Program-made: the position numbers and the translations under genes | Notes under the pieces: model-generated | Databases searched by the model: none | Told to the model about the DNA's origin: nothing | Seen by the model: the letters and a program-made list of their open reading frames with translations, nothing else | Shown here: positions 7,150-17,131 of the stretch, in pieces | Numbering within the stretch: position 1 is the first letter of the stretch | Layout: every line of letters starts with the position of its first letter | NCBI GenBank assembly: GCA_910585785.1 | Contig: CAJUEV010000004.1 | Span: forward strand, 1-64,000 | Length of the DNA: 64,000 nucleotides | Direction: 5' to 3' | Source: an uncultured Christensenella sp. | GTDB taxonomy: Bacteria > Bacillota > Clostridia > Christensenellales > Borkfalkiaceae

Positions 7150-9318
7150 GTGAAAAAATTAGTAAATTTTCGCCTGCCTGTTGCAATTGCCTGCGCCCTG
7201 TCAGCGGGCGCGGTTTGCGCCTACTTCTTCGCTTTGCACAAAATCGACGCGGTATGGCTAACCACGGCGCTACCTGTAAGCGCGCTTTTAATAATAATTT
7301 TAACGGCGACCACAAGAAATTTAAAATATTTAATTATTATCGCGGCGGTAACCGCGTTCTTTTTTGCCGGCTATTTTAATTGCTTTGCAAGGTTTAACGC
7401 TTACTCCCGCGACGCCGTCACTCTTTCCGACAGACATTATTCAATAACGGGAACCGTAAAAGAAAAAAGCGCTTTTAAAAGCGGCGAATATATAATTGTA
7501 ACTAACGCCGAGGCAGACGGCAAAAAACTGGACGCTAACATACTTGTTTATCTAGGTGAAAACTACGGCGATTTGTGCGACAACGGATATAAAGTAAAAT
7601 TTTATTCTGAAATTACAAAGTTGCCCCTTTTCCCATTCGGCAAACTTAATAAAAATGCTGAAAACAATGTTAAATACACCTGCCGAGTATACGGCGGGCT
7701 GAAAAGCGAATACCGTTTTTCGTTTTTCGGCGAAGCGCGAACGGCAATACGCAAAACTTTGTTTGACAATTTAGATTACGATACCGCCGCGATATGTTAC
7801 GGAATGCTTATCGGCGAAACGTCCTATGTCGAAAACGAATCTATGCAAAGTTTCAGATACGGCGGAATAGCGCATATATTTGCCGTTTCCGGCTTGCATA
7901 TAGGCATTGTGTACGGTTTACTGACGTTTTTATGTAAAGCGTTGCGGTTAAATAAATATTTTACAACGATAATTTGTATATTTTGCGTATTTATGTATGC
8001 CGGCATATGCGGTTTTACGTTGTCTTCCATACGTGCGGCAATAATGTGCACCGTTTTGTCGCTGACAAAACTTGCATATTTAAAATACGACGGACTAAAT
8101 TCGCTTGCGTTTGCCGTAATTATACTGCTGTTTTTGTCGCCTTTGAATTTATTTTCGGCGGGTTTTCAACTTTCCGTTTGCGCCGTGGGCGGAATATTTA
8201 TTTTTTCAAAGACGTTTACAAAGACTTTTGCGGCGGTTAAACTGCCTGATATAATTTTATGCAAAATAAAAAATAACAAACTTAAACGCTTTATCGCAAA
8301 AATTAAAGTTCCCCCAAAAATTGCTTCCGCTTTAAACGTTTCCTTAGCGGCGCAGACCGGCACTTTGCCCGTGATGCTTGTAACATTCGGCTACATAAGC
8401 GGCGCGGGATTGCTGCTTAACGTTATAATTATTCCACTGCTTTCGGCTCTGTTTTCAGTATTGTTTTTATGCGCTGCAATATGCTCGGCAATACCTCCCG
8501 TGGCGGCTTTTATTATGCCGCTTGCAGCCGCACCTCTTGACGCGGTAATTTCTTTTTTAATTGGCGCGGGTTTTGAAAAAGCGATTATTTACGGCTTCGG
8601 CGCGGGGCTGTTTATCCCACTATACTATGTCGGAGTATTGACTATTTCGGACAAACTCAATTTAAAAATATTAACTCGCGCCTTGGCTACCGTATGCGCT
8701 GCGGTAATTTTGGCAACTTTCGTACTTTCGGCAAAATATTTGCCTTTAAAAGGCTATACCGTCTTTATATCCGCATATAACGGCGGAGGCGATATAATAA
8801 TTAAGTCCGCCAACGGTACCGTGCTTATTGTAACCGATAAAATAAATTCATACTACGTTGCGGAAGATTTAAACAAGTTTTATGCTTTCAATCCGGACGC
8901 CGTAATTATGCTAGGAGAAGAAAATCCCGCAATTTCATTTCCCGATTTAAACGTAAACAGCCATCATATTTATGTATTTGACGGAAATTTGCATCTGCAA
9001 CCGTTTAAAAACGCCGTTATATATTATGAAACAAGTTTTAACGTATGCGGAATTGATTTCCGCTTTGAAGATGGCTACACACTTTCCGCCGAGTGCGGCG
9101 GCACAAATATTTTTGTAAGTTGCGGCAAAAATTTGCCCGCCGAAAAATGTGATTTGCTTGTTTCTTTAAACGAAAATACGGTTGCGGATTGCGATTATAA
9201 AGTATATTTTACGTTGAGCGGAGCGGATTACTGCATATACGACAGCGGCGATATCGTTTTTTATGCAAACGAAGGGAAACTGAAAAAGACAAATAATTTT
9301 CCGAACGTTATATTTTAA
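7150..9318 (+). CDS. comEC: ComEC/Rec2 family DNA-uptake channel with degenerate C-terminal domain
   Basis: ComEC forms the inner-membrane channel for single-stranded DNA uptake in natural transformation. Visible here are N-terminal membrane helices, an OB-type DUF4131 region (about 90-180), and the competence domain (about 215-490) with the diagnostic HIFAVSGLHIG motif. The C-terminal region (about 530-722) sits where the metallo-beta-lactamase-like domain belongs. The usual GQGD and HxHxDH signatures are absent: the first becomes ISAYNGGGD and no histidine cluster follows, so nuclease activity is doubtful. The start is a GTG without a clear Shine-Dalgarno. No other com genes lie in the window. 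Confidence 0.9.
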   Translation: MKKLVNFRLPVAIACALSAGAVCAYFFALHKIDAVWLTTALPVSALLIIILTATTRNLKYLIIIAAVTAFFFAGYFNCFARFNAYSRDAVTLSDRHYSITGTVKEKSAFKSGEYIIVTNAEADGKKLDANILVYLGENYGDLCDNGYKVKFYSEITKLPLFPFGKLNKNAENNVKYTCRVYGGLKSEYRFSFFGEARTAIRKTLFDNLDYDTAAICYGMLIGETSYVENESMQSFRYGGIAHIFAVSGLHIGIVYGLLTFLCKALRLNKYFTTIICIFCVFMYAGICGFTLSSIRAAIMCTVLSLTKLAYLKYDGLNSLAFAVIILLFLSPLNLFSAGFQLSVCAVGGIFIFSKTFTKTFAAVKLPDIILCKIKNNKLKRFIAKIKVPPKIASALNVSLAAQTGTLPVMLVTFGYISGAGLLLNVIIIPLLSALFSVLFLCAAICSAIPPVAAFIMPLAAAPLDAVISFLIGAGFEKAIIYGFGAGLFIPLYYVGVLTISDKLNLKILTRALATVCAAVILATFVLSAKYLPLKGYTVFISAYNGGGDIIIKSANGTVLIVTDKINSYYVAEDLNKFYAFNPDAVIMLGEENPAISFPDLNVNSHHIYVFDGNLHLQPFKNAVIYYETSFNVCGIDFRFEDGYTLSAECGGTNIFVSCGKNLPAEKCDLLVSLNENTVADCDYKVYFTLSGADYCIYDSGDIVFYANEGKLKKTNNFPNVIF

Positions 9319-9337
9319 AATACAGATTAAACACATA

Positions 9338-9376
9338 AAAAACGCGCAAGCAAATATAATCAGCCTACGCGTTTTT
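9338..9376. terminator. Bidirectional terminator between comEC and rpiB
   Basis: Inverted repeat AAAAACGCG / CGCGTTTTT between the convergent stops at 9318 and 9396. T-runs follow on both strands. Confidence 0.75.
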
Positions 9377-9395
9377 ATTATAATAAAATTAAAGT

Positions 9396-9845
9396 TTATT
9401 TGCAGTATTTCTTTTCTATCGCGGTTATTTTATCAACGCGTCTTTGGTGCCTTCCGCCCTCAAACTCTGTTTTAAGAAAAGTTTCCACAATCTTCAACGC
9501 ATATCCGACGCCGACAACCTTTTCACCCATAGCAAGCACGTTAGCGTCGTTGTGCAAACGCGTAAATTCCGCGCAATAACTGTCGTGGCAATGCGCGCAG
9601 CGTACCCCGGGAACTTTGTTTGCGACGATAGAAACGCCGATACCCGTAGAACATACAACTATTCCTTTATCGCAATCACCCTTTGCAACCGCCTCTGCCG
9701 CGGGCAAAGCAAAATCGGGATAATCGCAACTATCAGCACAATCTGTACCGAAATCTATCGGCGTAAAGCCTTGTGCTTTCAGGTATTTTATTATTTCGTT
9801 TTTAAGGTTTAATCCGCCGTGGTCGCAGGCAATCGCTATTTTCAT
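9396..9845 (-). CDS. rpiB: Ribose-5-phosphate isomerase B
   Basis: RpiB interconverts ribose 5-phosphate and ribulose 5-phosphate in the pentose phosphate pathway. Length 149 aa is typical. The CDHGG motif near the N-terminus, the catalytic Cys in IVVCSTGIGVSIVANK and the RCAHCHD / HNDANVLAMG stretches are all present. The ATG overlaps the LMW-PTP stop (ATGA), so translation is coupled. Last gene of the long dnaB-region run. Confidence 0.95.
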   Translation of the reverse strand: MKIAIACDHGGLNLKNEIIKYLKAQGFTPIDFGTDCADSCDYPDFALPAAEAVAKGDCDKGIVVCSTGIGVSIVANKVPGVRCAHCHDSYCAEFTRLHNDANVLAMGEKVVGVGYALKIVETFLKTEFEGGRHQRRVDKITAIEKKYCK

Positions 9846-10330
9846 TTTATTTCTTTACCGTCCTTATATTGTGTTATGTAATTTTTGATTATTATATCGC
9901 ACGCGCGTGAAAGCGCGTCCCTTGTTACTTTATACGCTTCGATATTGCAGCCGTAGGGGTCGGGAATATCATACCCGCACACGTCCTTTATGCAAAACAC
10001 GCGCCCGCAGCCCTCCAATACGCGCTTTTGCGTTTCTGTCATACAAAATACTATGGTGCTTGCATCAATAATTTTTTGCGTGAGTTGTCTGGGTTTAAAA
10101 TTTTCAATCGTTATTCCCGCTTCTTCCAAGGCAAGTTTGCTGTTTAAACTAATTCCGTTTTCTGTTTCCGCCTGAATGCCACAGGAAGAAACATCCCACC
10201 AACGTATTTTATTTCTCTTTATTTTTGCGCGCAAAATCGCTTCCGCCATAGGACTTCGGCAAGTATTGCCCGTACACACAAACAATATTTTTTTGCGTTT
10301 GTTCTTTTTTTTGCCTTCGCTCATCGTCAT
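9842..10330 (-). CDS. Low-molecular-weight protein-tyrosine/arginine phosphatase family
   Basis: The P-loop ILFVCTGNTCRSPMAEAI (C-X4-TCRS form) near residue 16 and the C-terminal general-acid segment DIPDPYG are both present, giving a complete LMW-PTP. The CTGNTCRS variant is the one found in Bacillus YwlE, which dephosphorylates protein arginine; that substrate is an inference from this motif and from the YwlC-YwlE-RpiB order. The N-terminus is lysine-rich. The start overlaps the upstream stop as ATGA. Confidence 0.9.
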   Translation of the reverse strand: MTMSEGKKKNKRKKILFVCTGNTCRSPMAEAILRAKIKRNKIRWWDVSSCGIQAETENGISLNSKLALEEAGITIENFKPRQLTQKIIDASTIVFCMTETQKRVLEGCGRVFCIKDVCGYDIPDPYGCNIEAYKVTRDALSRACDIIIKNYITQYKDGKEIK

Positions 10331-11322
10331 TTACTTCCGCACGCTTTTTTAAGGCGGTTCATAACCCCCGCCATTGCGCCGTCCTGTTTTTCGGGCGCAA
10401 CCGCAATAATATACTCGTACTTATTTTCACCCGTACGCAGTCCCGCGTAAAGATTTGCGGCTATTTCCCCCTCGGTGCTTCCCAAATTAATCACCTCGGC
10501 AAACCGCGCATATTCCGCCGTTGCGTTATCGCACAGCAAACAAACGTTAATTCCGCCGTCTGCAAGCCTTCTGTATTCATTAAAGGCTTTTTCCCTGTCT
10601 GCAAAATCAAAAAGCATTGTAGGGCAGTCGGGAGAGTAGTGTTTGTATTTCATTCCGGGGGAACGCGCCGTTCCACCTTCTTTAAAAACAAATTCACCGC
10701 ACTTACCCACGGTATTTTCAATCATTTCTCTGGTTACAAGCCCGCTTCTTAAAATTACGGGAATATCGCCGGTGCAATCCAGAACGGTGCTTTCTATTCC
10801 CCCCGCACACCTGCCGCCTTGAAGCACGACTTCTATCTTTCCGTTCAAATCCGCAAAGACGTGTTCGGCTGCCGTCGGACTTACGTGCTTTGAAATATTA
10901 GCGGAGGGCGCCGCTATGGGAATATCCACATACTTCAAAAATTTTTGCGCACCGCTGTGAGACGGTATTCTTATTGCAAGCGTATCAAGTCCGCACGAAA
11001 CCGCGGCGGAAACAACGCCCTTGCTTTTGTATACCATTGTCAACGGACCGGGCAAAAATTTTTGCGCAAGCGTTGCCGCATAATCAGGCACATAAGAAAC
11101 AAGGCTTGAAATATCGTAATCTTTGTGGACGTGCACAATAAGCGGATTGTCGTTGGGACGTCCCTTGATTTTAAAAATATTTTCCACTGCGGCAGTGTCG
11201 AACGCGTTTGCGCCCAAGCCGTAAACCGTTTCGGTGGGAAACGCAACAGCGCCGCCGCCAAGTATAATTTTTTTTGAAAGTTTCAACGAAGATTCGTTGA
11301 TTTCCAGAATTTCAGTCAACAT
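10327..11322 (-). CDS. tsaC: Threonylcarbamoyl-AMP synthase, long (Sua5/YwlC) form
   Basis: This makes threonylcarbamoyl-AMP from threonine, bicarbonate and ATP for the t6A37 modification of tRNAs. The YrdC domain occupies about residues 1-200 (AFPTETVYGLGANAF, KGRPNDNPLIVHV, IAAPSANISKHVSPT). A C-terminal Sua5 domain (about 215-331) makes this the 331-aa long form. Seven bp separate it from dnaB upstream and it overlaps the LMW-PTP gene by 4 bp. It shares a modification pathway with the tcdA homologue at 49.5-50.2 kb. Confidence 0.94.
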   Translation of the reverse strand: MLTEILEINESSLKLSKKIILGGGAVAFPTETVYGLGANAFDTAAVENIFKIKGRPNDNPLIVHVHKDYDISSLVSYVPDYAATLAQKFLPGPLTMVYKSKGVVSAAVSCGLDTLAIRIPSHSGAQKFLKYVDIPIAAPSANISKHVSPTAAEHVFADLNGKIEVVLQGGRCAGGIESTVLDCTGDIPVILRSGLVTREMIENTVGKCGEFVFKEGGTARSPGMKYKHYSPDCPTMLFDFADREKAFNEYRRLADGGINVCLLCDNATAEYARFAEVINLGSTEGEIAANLYAGLRTGENKYEYIIAVAPEKQDGAMAGVMNRLKKACGSK

Positions 11323-11328
11323 AATCGC

Positions 11329-12819
11329 TTAAAACGGCGGCTCCTCATCTTCGGGAGGCGCTTCCATTTCCGTCAAAGGCGTAGCTTCATAACCTGCCGC
11401 GCTTTCGTCATATTGCCGCCTTCTGCCTTCCGCACGTGCTTCCTCGTCGTCGGCGCGCGCTTCCATATCTTCGTTAAATTCCGGATTGACAAACTTTGTA
11501 AGTTCGCCCTTAAAGCGAAGCGGTATTCTGTCAAGTCCGCCGTGACGGTTTTTGGCTATGTTAAGGTATGCCATACCCTTGATAATTTTCTTTTTAGCCA
11601 TATCCTCGTCGGTGGCGCCTACGTCGGGACGGTTGATAAACATAACCATATCCGCGTCCTGCTCTATCGCGCCCGATTCACGCAAGTCCGAAAGTTGAGG
11701 TTCACCCGTCTGAATACGCCTAAGCTGCGAAAGCGCAAGTACCGGCACGTCAAGCTCTTTCGCCATAATTTTTAAATCGCGGGTAATTGAAGCGACTACC
11801 TGCGTTCTGTTTTCGTCCCCTCCGCCGCGCTTGCCGCTATCCATAAGCTGGATATAGTCAATCATAACAAGGTCAAGTTTTCCGCCGTTGCGCGCCTTTA
11901 TTCTGCGGCACTTCGAACGTATTTCCGCGGGAGTTACAAGTGAAGAATCGTCTATATTTATTTTGCTTTTTCTTAGTTTTTCCTGCGCTTTTGCAATTTT
12001 CTTCCAATCGGAATTTTCTAGTTTACCGGAAAGCGCCTTTGCCATACTTACGCCTGCGGTACCGCACAACAACCTTGTCAAAATTTCCGTTTCCGACATT
12101 TCCAACGAGAAAACGGCGCAAACTTTGCCCTCGTTGACGGCAGCGTGCTCAATTATGTTCATTGCAAGCGAAGTTTTACCCATACCGGGGCGGGCGGCAA
12201 GAACTATAAGGTTGGTTTTTTGCAAACCGTTTGTAAGTTTGTCCAAACGTATAAACCCTGTTGAAATTCCGCGATATGCGTCCTTATCTTCCGCAAGTTT
12301 TTGAAATTTTTCCAAAACCTGGTCAAGCCCGTCGCTCTCCCTTATGTCCTTCACGCTGGAAGAATCGTTTTTGCGCGAAACAGCGTAAACCTTTTCTTCG
12401 GCAAACTGTATGCTTTCAACCGAGTCGCCGCTTTTTTGCGAAAACTCCGCGATGTCGCGCGCGGCGCGTATCAGACTTCTGTTTATGCTGTCGCGTTTGA
12501 CAATTTCAAAATAATACTTATAATTCGCCGCCGACGGCGTAATTTGCGCAAGTTCGGTTATATACGAAATTCCGCCCGCCTTTTCAAGGTTGCCGTCGCT
12601 TTCCAATTTGTCCGAAAGCGTAATTATATCAAGCGGTTTGCGCTCGGCAAAGTTCATTTTTATCGCGGAAATAATATACTGATGCGATTCCTGATAAAAA
12701 TCTTCCTTCTTTAAACCGTCAAGGACTTCGGCAAGTATTTCGTTGTCAATCAGCATACACCCCAAAAGCGCTTGCTCGGCGTCAAGATTATTGGGCATTG
12801 CGTTGGTTTTTTCCGCCAT
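11329..12819 (-). CDS. dnaB: Replicative DNA helicase DnaB (DnaC in Bacillus nomenclature)
   Basis: This is the hexameric replication-fork helicase. The N-terminal domain (about 5-105) begins NNLDAEQALLGCMLIDNE. The RecA-like motor has Walker A ARPGMGKTSLAMNI (about residue 210), Walker B LVMIDYIQLM, and the C-terminal SQLRR/SDLRESGAIEQDAD signatures. Length 496 aa, with an acidic low-complexity tail of about 45 residues. A Shine-Dalgarno AAAGGA precedes the ATG. It is downstream of pepF; the 54-bp gap contains a hairpin. Confidence 0.96.
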   Translation of the reverse strand: MAEKTNAMPNNLDAEQALLGCMLIDNEILAEVLDGLKKEDFYQESHQYIISAIKMNFAERKPLDIITLSDKLESDGNLEKAGGISYITELAQITPSAANYKYYFEIVKRDSINRSLIRAARDIAEFSQKSGDSVESIQFAEEKVYAVSRKNDSSSVKDIRESDGLDQVLEKFQKLAEDKDAYRGISTGFIRLDKLTNGLQKTNLIVLAARPGMGKTSLAMNIIEHAAVNEGKVCAVFSLEMSETEILTRLLCGTAGVSMAKALSGKLENSDWKKIAKAQEKLRKSKINIDDSSLVTPAEIRSKCRRIKARNGGKLDLVMIDYIQLMDSGKRGGGDENRTQVVASITRDLKIMAKELDVPVLALSQLRRIQTGEPQLSDLRESGAIEQDADMVMFINRPDVGATDEDMAKKKIIKGMAYLNIAKNRHGGLDRIPLRFKGELTKFVNPEFNEDMEARADDEEARAEGRRRQYDESAAGYEATPLTEMEAPPEDEEPPF

Positions 12820-12833
12820 AGTAAATCCTTTCA

Positions 12834-12857
12834 GCCCGCCTTACTTCAAAAGCGGGC
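12834..12857 (-). promoter_or_regulatory. Hairpin in the pepF-dnaB intergenic gap
   Basis: Inverted repeat GCCCGC / GCGGGC with a 12-nt loop, directly before the dnaB Shine-Dalgarno and not followed by a T-run on either strand. It is more likely an mRNA processing or stability element than a terminator. Confidence 0.4.
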
Positions 12858-12873
12858 CGACGTAATTTTAAAT

Positions 12874-14649
12874 TCAAATTCCCGATAATTTTTCAAATTC
12901 GGTTAAAGTTTCGTCAAATTCGCGCATAGCGACTTCAAACGGTTTTGTTGTAGAAAGGTCTACGCCAGCAAGTTTCAAAAGCGAAACGGGGTCGGTTGAC
13001 GAGCCGCCGGAAAGGAACTTGAAATAATCCTTAACAGCGCTTTCACCTTCTGTCAAAATGCGTTTTGCTATATTTATGGCTGCGGTTATACCCGTCGCGT
13101 ATTTATAAACGTAGAACGCGCGGTAAAAATGAGGTATTCTCGCCCACTCGCAGGAAATATTATAGTCGTGCTCGATAGCGTCGCCGTAGTATTTTTTGCC
13201 TATATCGCCGTAAACCTTGCAAAGATTTTCCTTTGTCAAAGGTTCGCCTCTTTCCGCCATACTGTGCGCTTCATACTCAAACTCGGCAAACATTGTCTGT
13301 CTGTGCAGCGTTGCGCGAATGGAATCGAGATAGTAATTGAGAAGATATTTCCTCATATTTTCGTCCTTAGCGTCCGCAAGCATATATTTAAGCAAAAGCA
13401 TTTCGTTTACCGTGCTTGCAACTTCCGCGACAAAAATTTTGTAGTCCGCTTTCGCATAAGGCTGATTTTTATTTGAAAAATAGGTGTGAAGCGAGTGCCC
13501 CATTTCGTGCGCGATTGTAAACACCTCGCTTATGGTGGGCTGATAGTTTAGCAAAACGAAAGGATGAACGCCGTTGCAACCCGTACTGTACGCGCCGCTG
13601 CGCTTGCCCTCGGTTTCCTCAACGTCAATCCAACGCTCGTCATAGCCCTTTTTCAAAAGCGCCTGATACTCTTTTCCGAGAGGAGCAAGTCCCTTTATTA
13701 CGTAATCGTAAGCCTCGTCGTATGACAGTTTTACGTCCACGCCCTTAACCAACGGAGCGTATACGTCGTAGAAATAGAGTTTATCGTAACCCAAAATCTT
13801 TTTTCTGTCCGCAATGTAACGGTGCATCGAAGGCAGGTTTGCGTCAACCGCTTTAAGAAGGTTTTCGTATACCGACCTGTCAACGTCCTCGTTGAAAAGC
13901 GCGTGTTCCAGACAGGAATTAAATTTGTAAGCGCGGCTTAAAAATACGTTCTTTTTAACGTTGCCGTAATACGTGGATGTAAGCGTATTTATAAGCGAAG
14001 TGTAGGCGCCGTAATATTTTTCGTAACCCTCTTTTCTCTTTTCGCGGTTGTCCGAGTGCAGAATAATGCCGTACATTCCGTGGGTAAGTTTAATTTTTTT
14101 ACCTTCCCACTCCATTTCGGGGAAAGGCAAATCGACATTATCAATCATTCCGAAAGTATCGCTGAAACTTCCGAAAATTTCTCCTGCCATACCCAAAAGC
14201 CTTTCTTCCGCTTCGGAAAGAACGTGCGGCTTGCGCTCGATTATTCTTTTAATCATATAATCGTAGTCCGAAAAACGCTTGTCCGTCATAAGCGACTTCA
14301 AATATTTTTCGTCCTGAGCAGCCATTTCGGGGTCAAAAAACGCCATTTCGGTTGAATACTTTGCAAAAAGCGAACCTATACGCGCGTACATTGCACCGTA
14401 TTTTGTATTACCCGCGTCTTCATCGTGGCGCATATGTGCATAAACCGCAAGTCTTTCAACGGTTTTGCCGAATTCTTCGTCCTCCTTCAAAAACTTCAAC
14501 AAAGTATCAGCCGAGCCCAATTTGCCCGCGTATTTTGAAAAAGTTATCGCCTTGGAGGCTTTATCAAAATCCTTTTCCCACGCTTCGTCCGTAGAATAGA
14601 TGTCCTCAATCGCCCATTTGTACTGCTGTTTGACTTCGCTTCTTTTCAT
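12874..14649 (-). CDS. pepF: Oligoendopeptidase F
   Basis: This is an M3-family zinc metallopeptidase that cleaves short peptides in the cytoplasm. The active site TIAHEMGHSLHTYF (HEXXH, about residue 380) and the downstream glutamate region FVAEVASTVNEM are intact, and the 591-aa length is normal. It lies 12 bp downstream of the UPF0210 gene, in one transcription unit running towards dnaB. Confidence 0.95.
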   Translation of the reverse strand: MKRSEVKQQYKWAIEDIYSTDEAWEKDFDKASKAITFSKYAGKLGSADTLLKFLKEDEEFGKTVERLAVYAHMRHDEDAGNTKYGAMYARIGSLFAKYSTEMAFFDPEMAAQDEKYLKSLMTDKRFSDYDYMIKRIIERKPHVLSEAEERLLGMAGEIFGSFSDTFGMIDNVDLPFPEMEWEGKKIKLTHGMYGIILHSDNREKRKEGYEKYYGAYTSLINTLTSTYYGNVKKNVFLSRAYKFNSCLEHALFNEDVDRSVYENLLKAVDANLPSMHRYIADRKKILGYDKLYFYDVYAPLVKGVDVKLSYDEAYDYVIKGLAPLGKEYQALLKKGYDERWIDVEETEGKRSGAYSTGCNGVHPFVLLNYQPTISEVFTIAHEMGHSLHTYFSNKNQPYAKADYKIFVAEVASTVNEMLLLKYMLADAKDENMRKYLLNYYLDSIRATLHRQTMFAEFEYEAHSMAERGEPLTKENLCKVYGDIGKKYYGDAIEHDYNISCEWARIPHFYRAFYVYKYATGITAAINIAKRILTEGESAVKDYFKFLSGGSSTDPVSLLKLAGVDLSTTKPFEVAMREFDETLTEFEKLSGI

Positions 14650-14661
14650 TTATTATACCTC

Positions 14662-16017
14662 TTAATTTTTATTGGAGTGAATAGGCGCGGGAATAAGTCC
14701 GCCCCTCGCTATAAATTTTGCCGAACTTTCACCGTGAACGGGCATAATGGGCGCTCTGCCCAAAAGTCCGCCGAAGTTTACCTCGTCCCCTACTTTTTTA
14801 TCGGGAGCGGGAATAATTCTTACCGCCGTGGTCTTGTTGTTTATCATACCTATGGCGGCTTCGTCCGCGATTATCGCGCTAATCGTCGATGCGGGGGTGT
14901 CGCCAGGCACGGCTATCATATCCAGCCCGACCGAACAAACCGCCGTCATCGCTTCAAGTTTGTCTATATTTAAAGTACCGCGTTCGGCAGCCTCTATCAT
15001 ACCTATATCTTCCGAAACGGGAATAAACGCGCCCGAAAGTCCGCCCACGCGCGAACTTGCCATAACGCCGCCCTTCTTTACCGCGTCGTTAAGCATTGCA
15101 AGGCAAGCCGTCGTGCCGTGGGTGCCCACGCTTTCAAGCCCCATTTCCTCTAAAATAGCCGCGACAGAATCTCCGCGGGCGGGAGTAGGCGCCAAAGACA
15201 AATCAACTATCCCAAACTCGGCGTTAAGTCTTTTTGCCGCTTCCGCAGCGATAAGCTGCCCCGCGCGCGTTATTTTAAACGCCGTACGCTTAATAGTTTC
15301 AGCTAAATCCGACAGGTTTGCTTCCGGAATACTTTCTATCGCGTGTTGTACTACCCCGGGACCGGAAACGCCCACGTTTATTACCGTTCCGCTTTCACCC
15401 ACACCGTGGAAAGCGCCAGCCATAAATGGGTTGTCCTCTACTGCGTTGCAAAAAACCACAAGTTTGGCGCAACCGAAACCGCCGGAAGACGCTGTTTTCT
15501 GCGCCGTTTGTTTGATTATTTCGCCCATATAGCGGACCGCGTCCATATTTATGCCCGATTTTGACGAGCCGACGTTTATTGACGAACAAAGCCTTTCGGT
15601 GGTTGAAAGAACTTCGGGTATACTTGAAATAAACTCGCGTTCGTAATCCGCCATACCCTTGTGAACAAGCGCGGAATATCCGCCTATAAAATCAACCCCC
15701 ACCGTTTTCGCAGCGTCGTCAAGCGCTTTGCCTATCAAAAACGATTTGCTTGCGAACGGCGCGCATATTATGCTTGCGGGAGTTACGGAAATACGCTTAT
15801 TTACAATGGGAATACCGTATTCGCGTGATAAATCTTCCGTTACTTTAACTATTTTTTCAGCCTTTTTGCAAATATAATCGTAAACGTTTTTCGCGGTTTT
15901 TTCGGCTGTGCCCCCTATGCAAGGCAAAAGAGAAACACCCATTGTAACCGTCCGGATGTCAAGATGCTCTTTCTCGACCATATTTATAGTTTCAAGGACT
16001 TCCTTAGTGTTAAACAT
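14662..16017 (-). CDS. UPF0210/PFL-family (DUF711) protein
   Basis: This is a member of the DUF711/UPF0210 family (451 aa), glycyl-radical-enzyme-like by fold but without assigned reaction. The family stretches [42 protein letters not shown] and [24 protein letters not shown] are recognisable across positions 14690-15990. In many Firmicutes it is paired with an upstream small ACT protein of the UPF0237 family, exactly the arrangement here (8-bp gap). Confidence 0.92.
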   Translation of the reverse strand: MFNTKEVLETINMVEKEHLDIRTVTMGVSLLPCIGGTAEKTAKNVYDYICKKAEKIVKVTEDLSREYGIPIVNKRISVTPASIICAPFASKSFLIGKALDDAAKTVGVDFIGGYSALVHKGMADYEREFISSIPEVLSTTERLCSSINVGSSKSGINMDAVRYMGEIIKQTAQKTASSGGFGCAKLVVFCNAVEDNPFMAGAFHGVGESGTVINVGVSGPGVVQHAIESIPEANLSDLAETIKRTAFKITRAGQLIAAEAAKRLNAEFGIVDLSLAPTPARGDSVAAILEEMGLESVGTHGTTACLAMLNDAVKKGGVMASSRVGGLSGAFIPVSEDIGMIEAAERGTLNIDKLEAMTAVCSVGLDMIAVPGDTPASTISAIIADEAAIGMINNKTTAVRIIPAPDKKVGDEVNFGGLLGRAPIMPVHGESSAKFIARGGLIPAPIHSNKN

Positions 16018-16025
16018 TTTTCACC

Positions 16026-16295
16026 TTATACATTGTGCATAGCGTTAAAAATCGCTTCGTGCTGAATATGGATAGACATACCTATGCTTTTGCCGAGTTC
16101 GGCGCATTCGTCCGCAATACAGCCAAGCTCTTTAACGGCTTTCGATAAATCAACCAACATTATCATTGCAAAATAACTGTCCATTATCGTTTGGCTGATA
16201 TCTAAAATATTTACGCCTCTTTTTGCCAAAAAGTCGGAAACTTTTGCAATTATTCCCGTTTTATCCTTGCCGACCACAGTAACGACAGCGCGCAT
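16026..16295 (-). CDS. UPF0237 family ACT-domain protein
   Basis: This is an 89-aa protein consisting of a single ACT domain (VVTVVGKDKTGIIAKVSDFLAKRGVNILDISQTI). The family is thought to sense a small ligand. The reading frame is open to 16355, but a GGAGG box nine bases before the ATG at 16295 and the domain boundary fix the start there. It is the constant partner of the UPF0210 protein encoded next. Confidence 0.93.
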   Translation of the reverse strand: MRAVVTVVGKDKTGIIAKVSDFLAKRGVNILDISQTIMDSYFAMIMLVDLSKAVKELGCIADECAELGKSIGMSIHIQHEAIFNAMHNV

Positions 16296-16400
16296 ACGTA
16301 AAGTCCTCCGTAAAATTTTTAATTGCCTAACCGCCCTAAAACGCTTGTGCGGCAACCTTTTTTTATAACCGATTTTTATTATATCACGAAACTCAGTCTT

Positions 16401-17087
16401 TCACAAAACGTTTTCAGTCAAAATTTCCGCAGTAGTTTTGCCACGCAGAGTAAAATAGAAAAAAGCGTGCATAGCGGTTGTAAACTTTTTGCAGTTTATA
16501 GACCACGAAGGCACCACGCCCAACACGTCTTTAAGCCGAAAATCCCCATAATCGCGGCTGTCGCTGCTGTTATTTCGGTTATCGCCCAACAAAAACACGC
16601 AATCCTTGCCGACGGTGTGGTACTGCTCGCCTCTGGGATAATTGTAATGAGTATGGTTGGGCGCAGTACGGTAATTGTCCGAAATATAACTTTCAGGCTG
16701 TTTTTCGCCATTTACGTAAAGCCAACCCTCGATAAACTGCACCCTGTCCCCTTCAAACGCGACCGCGCGCTTAATAATGTTGTCGCCCACGTCCGCGCGA
16801 CTTACCACCACTATGTCGCCGTAAGTCGGTTTTGCGCCTTTTCTGATATAAACATAGTCGCCGTCAGTCCCCGCAACTGGTTTGCCGTAATCGTCGTAAT
16901 ATAGCACGGTTGCGCCTGTCAGCGTGGGCGTCATTGAAACATTGACGACGTATATGCCCGTATACATCATACTGAAAGTTATTTCGGCGGCAAGAATAAG
17001 CGCAAGCAATACAAGCGCGGCGTTTATCACCGCGCCGGCATATGACGGCTTAGCCTTTTCGTACAAACTTTTTTTAACTATATTCAA
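16401..17087 (-). CDS. lepB: Signal peptidase I
   Basis: Membrane-anchored serine protease that removes signal peptides from exported proteins. One N-terminal helix is followed by the Ser box VNVSMTPTL, the Lys box IIKRAVAFEGD, and the C-terminal GDNRNNSSDSRDYG motif, so the Ser/Lys dyad is complete. The frame is open to a TTG at 17141 overlapping the upstream gene, but that codon has no ribosome-binding site. The TTG at 17087, preceded by GATAGG nine bases away, is preferred; the start is therefore uncertain. Confidence 0.9.
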   Translation of the reverse strand: MNIVKKSLYEKAKPSYAGAVINAALVLLALILAAEITFSMMYTGIYVVNVSMTPTLTGATVLYYDDYGKPVAGTDGDYVYIRKGAKPTYGDIVVVSRADVGDNIIKRAVAFEGDRVQFIEGWLYVNGEKQPESYISDNYRTAPNHTHYNYPRGEQYHTVGKDCVFLLGDNRNNSSDSRDYGDFRLKDVLGVVPSWSINCKKFTTAMHAFFYFTLRGKTTAEILTENVL

Positions 17088-17131
17088 TATTGTCAACCTA
17101 TCGCAAAAACATTTGCCCTGCGCCGCAAAAT

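Noticed and set aside
14747..15532. 261-codon plus-strand frame opposite the UPF0210 gene
   Set aside because: Ser/Pro-rich antisense reading of a well-conserved gene; no ribosome-binding site or family features.
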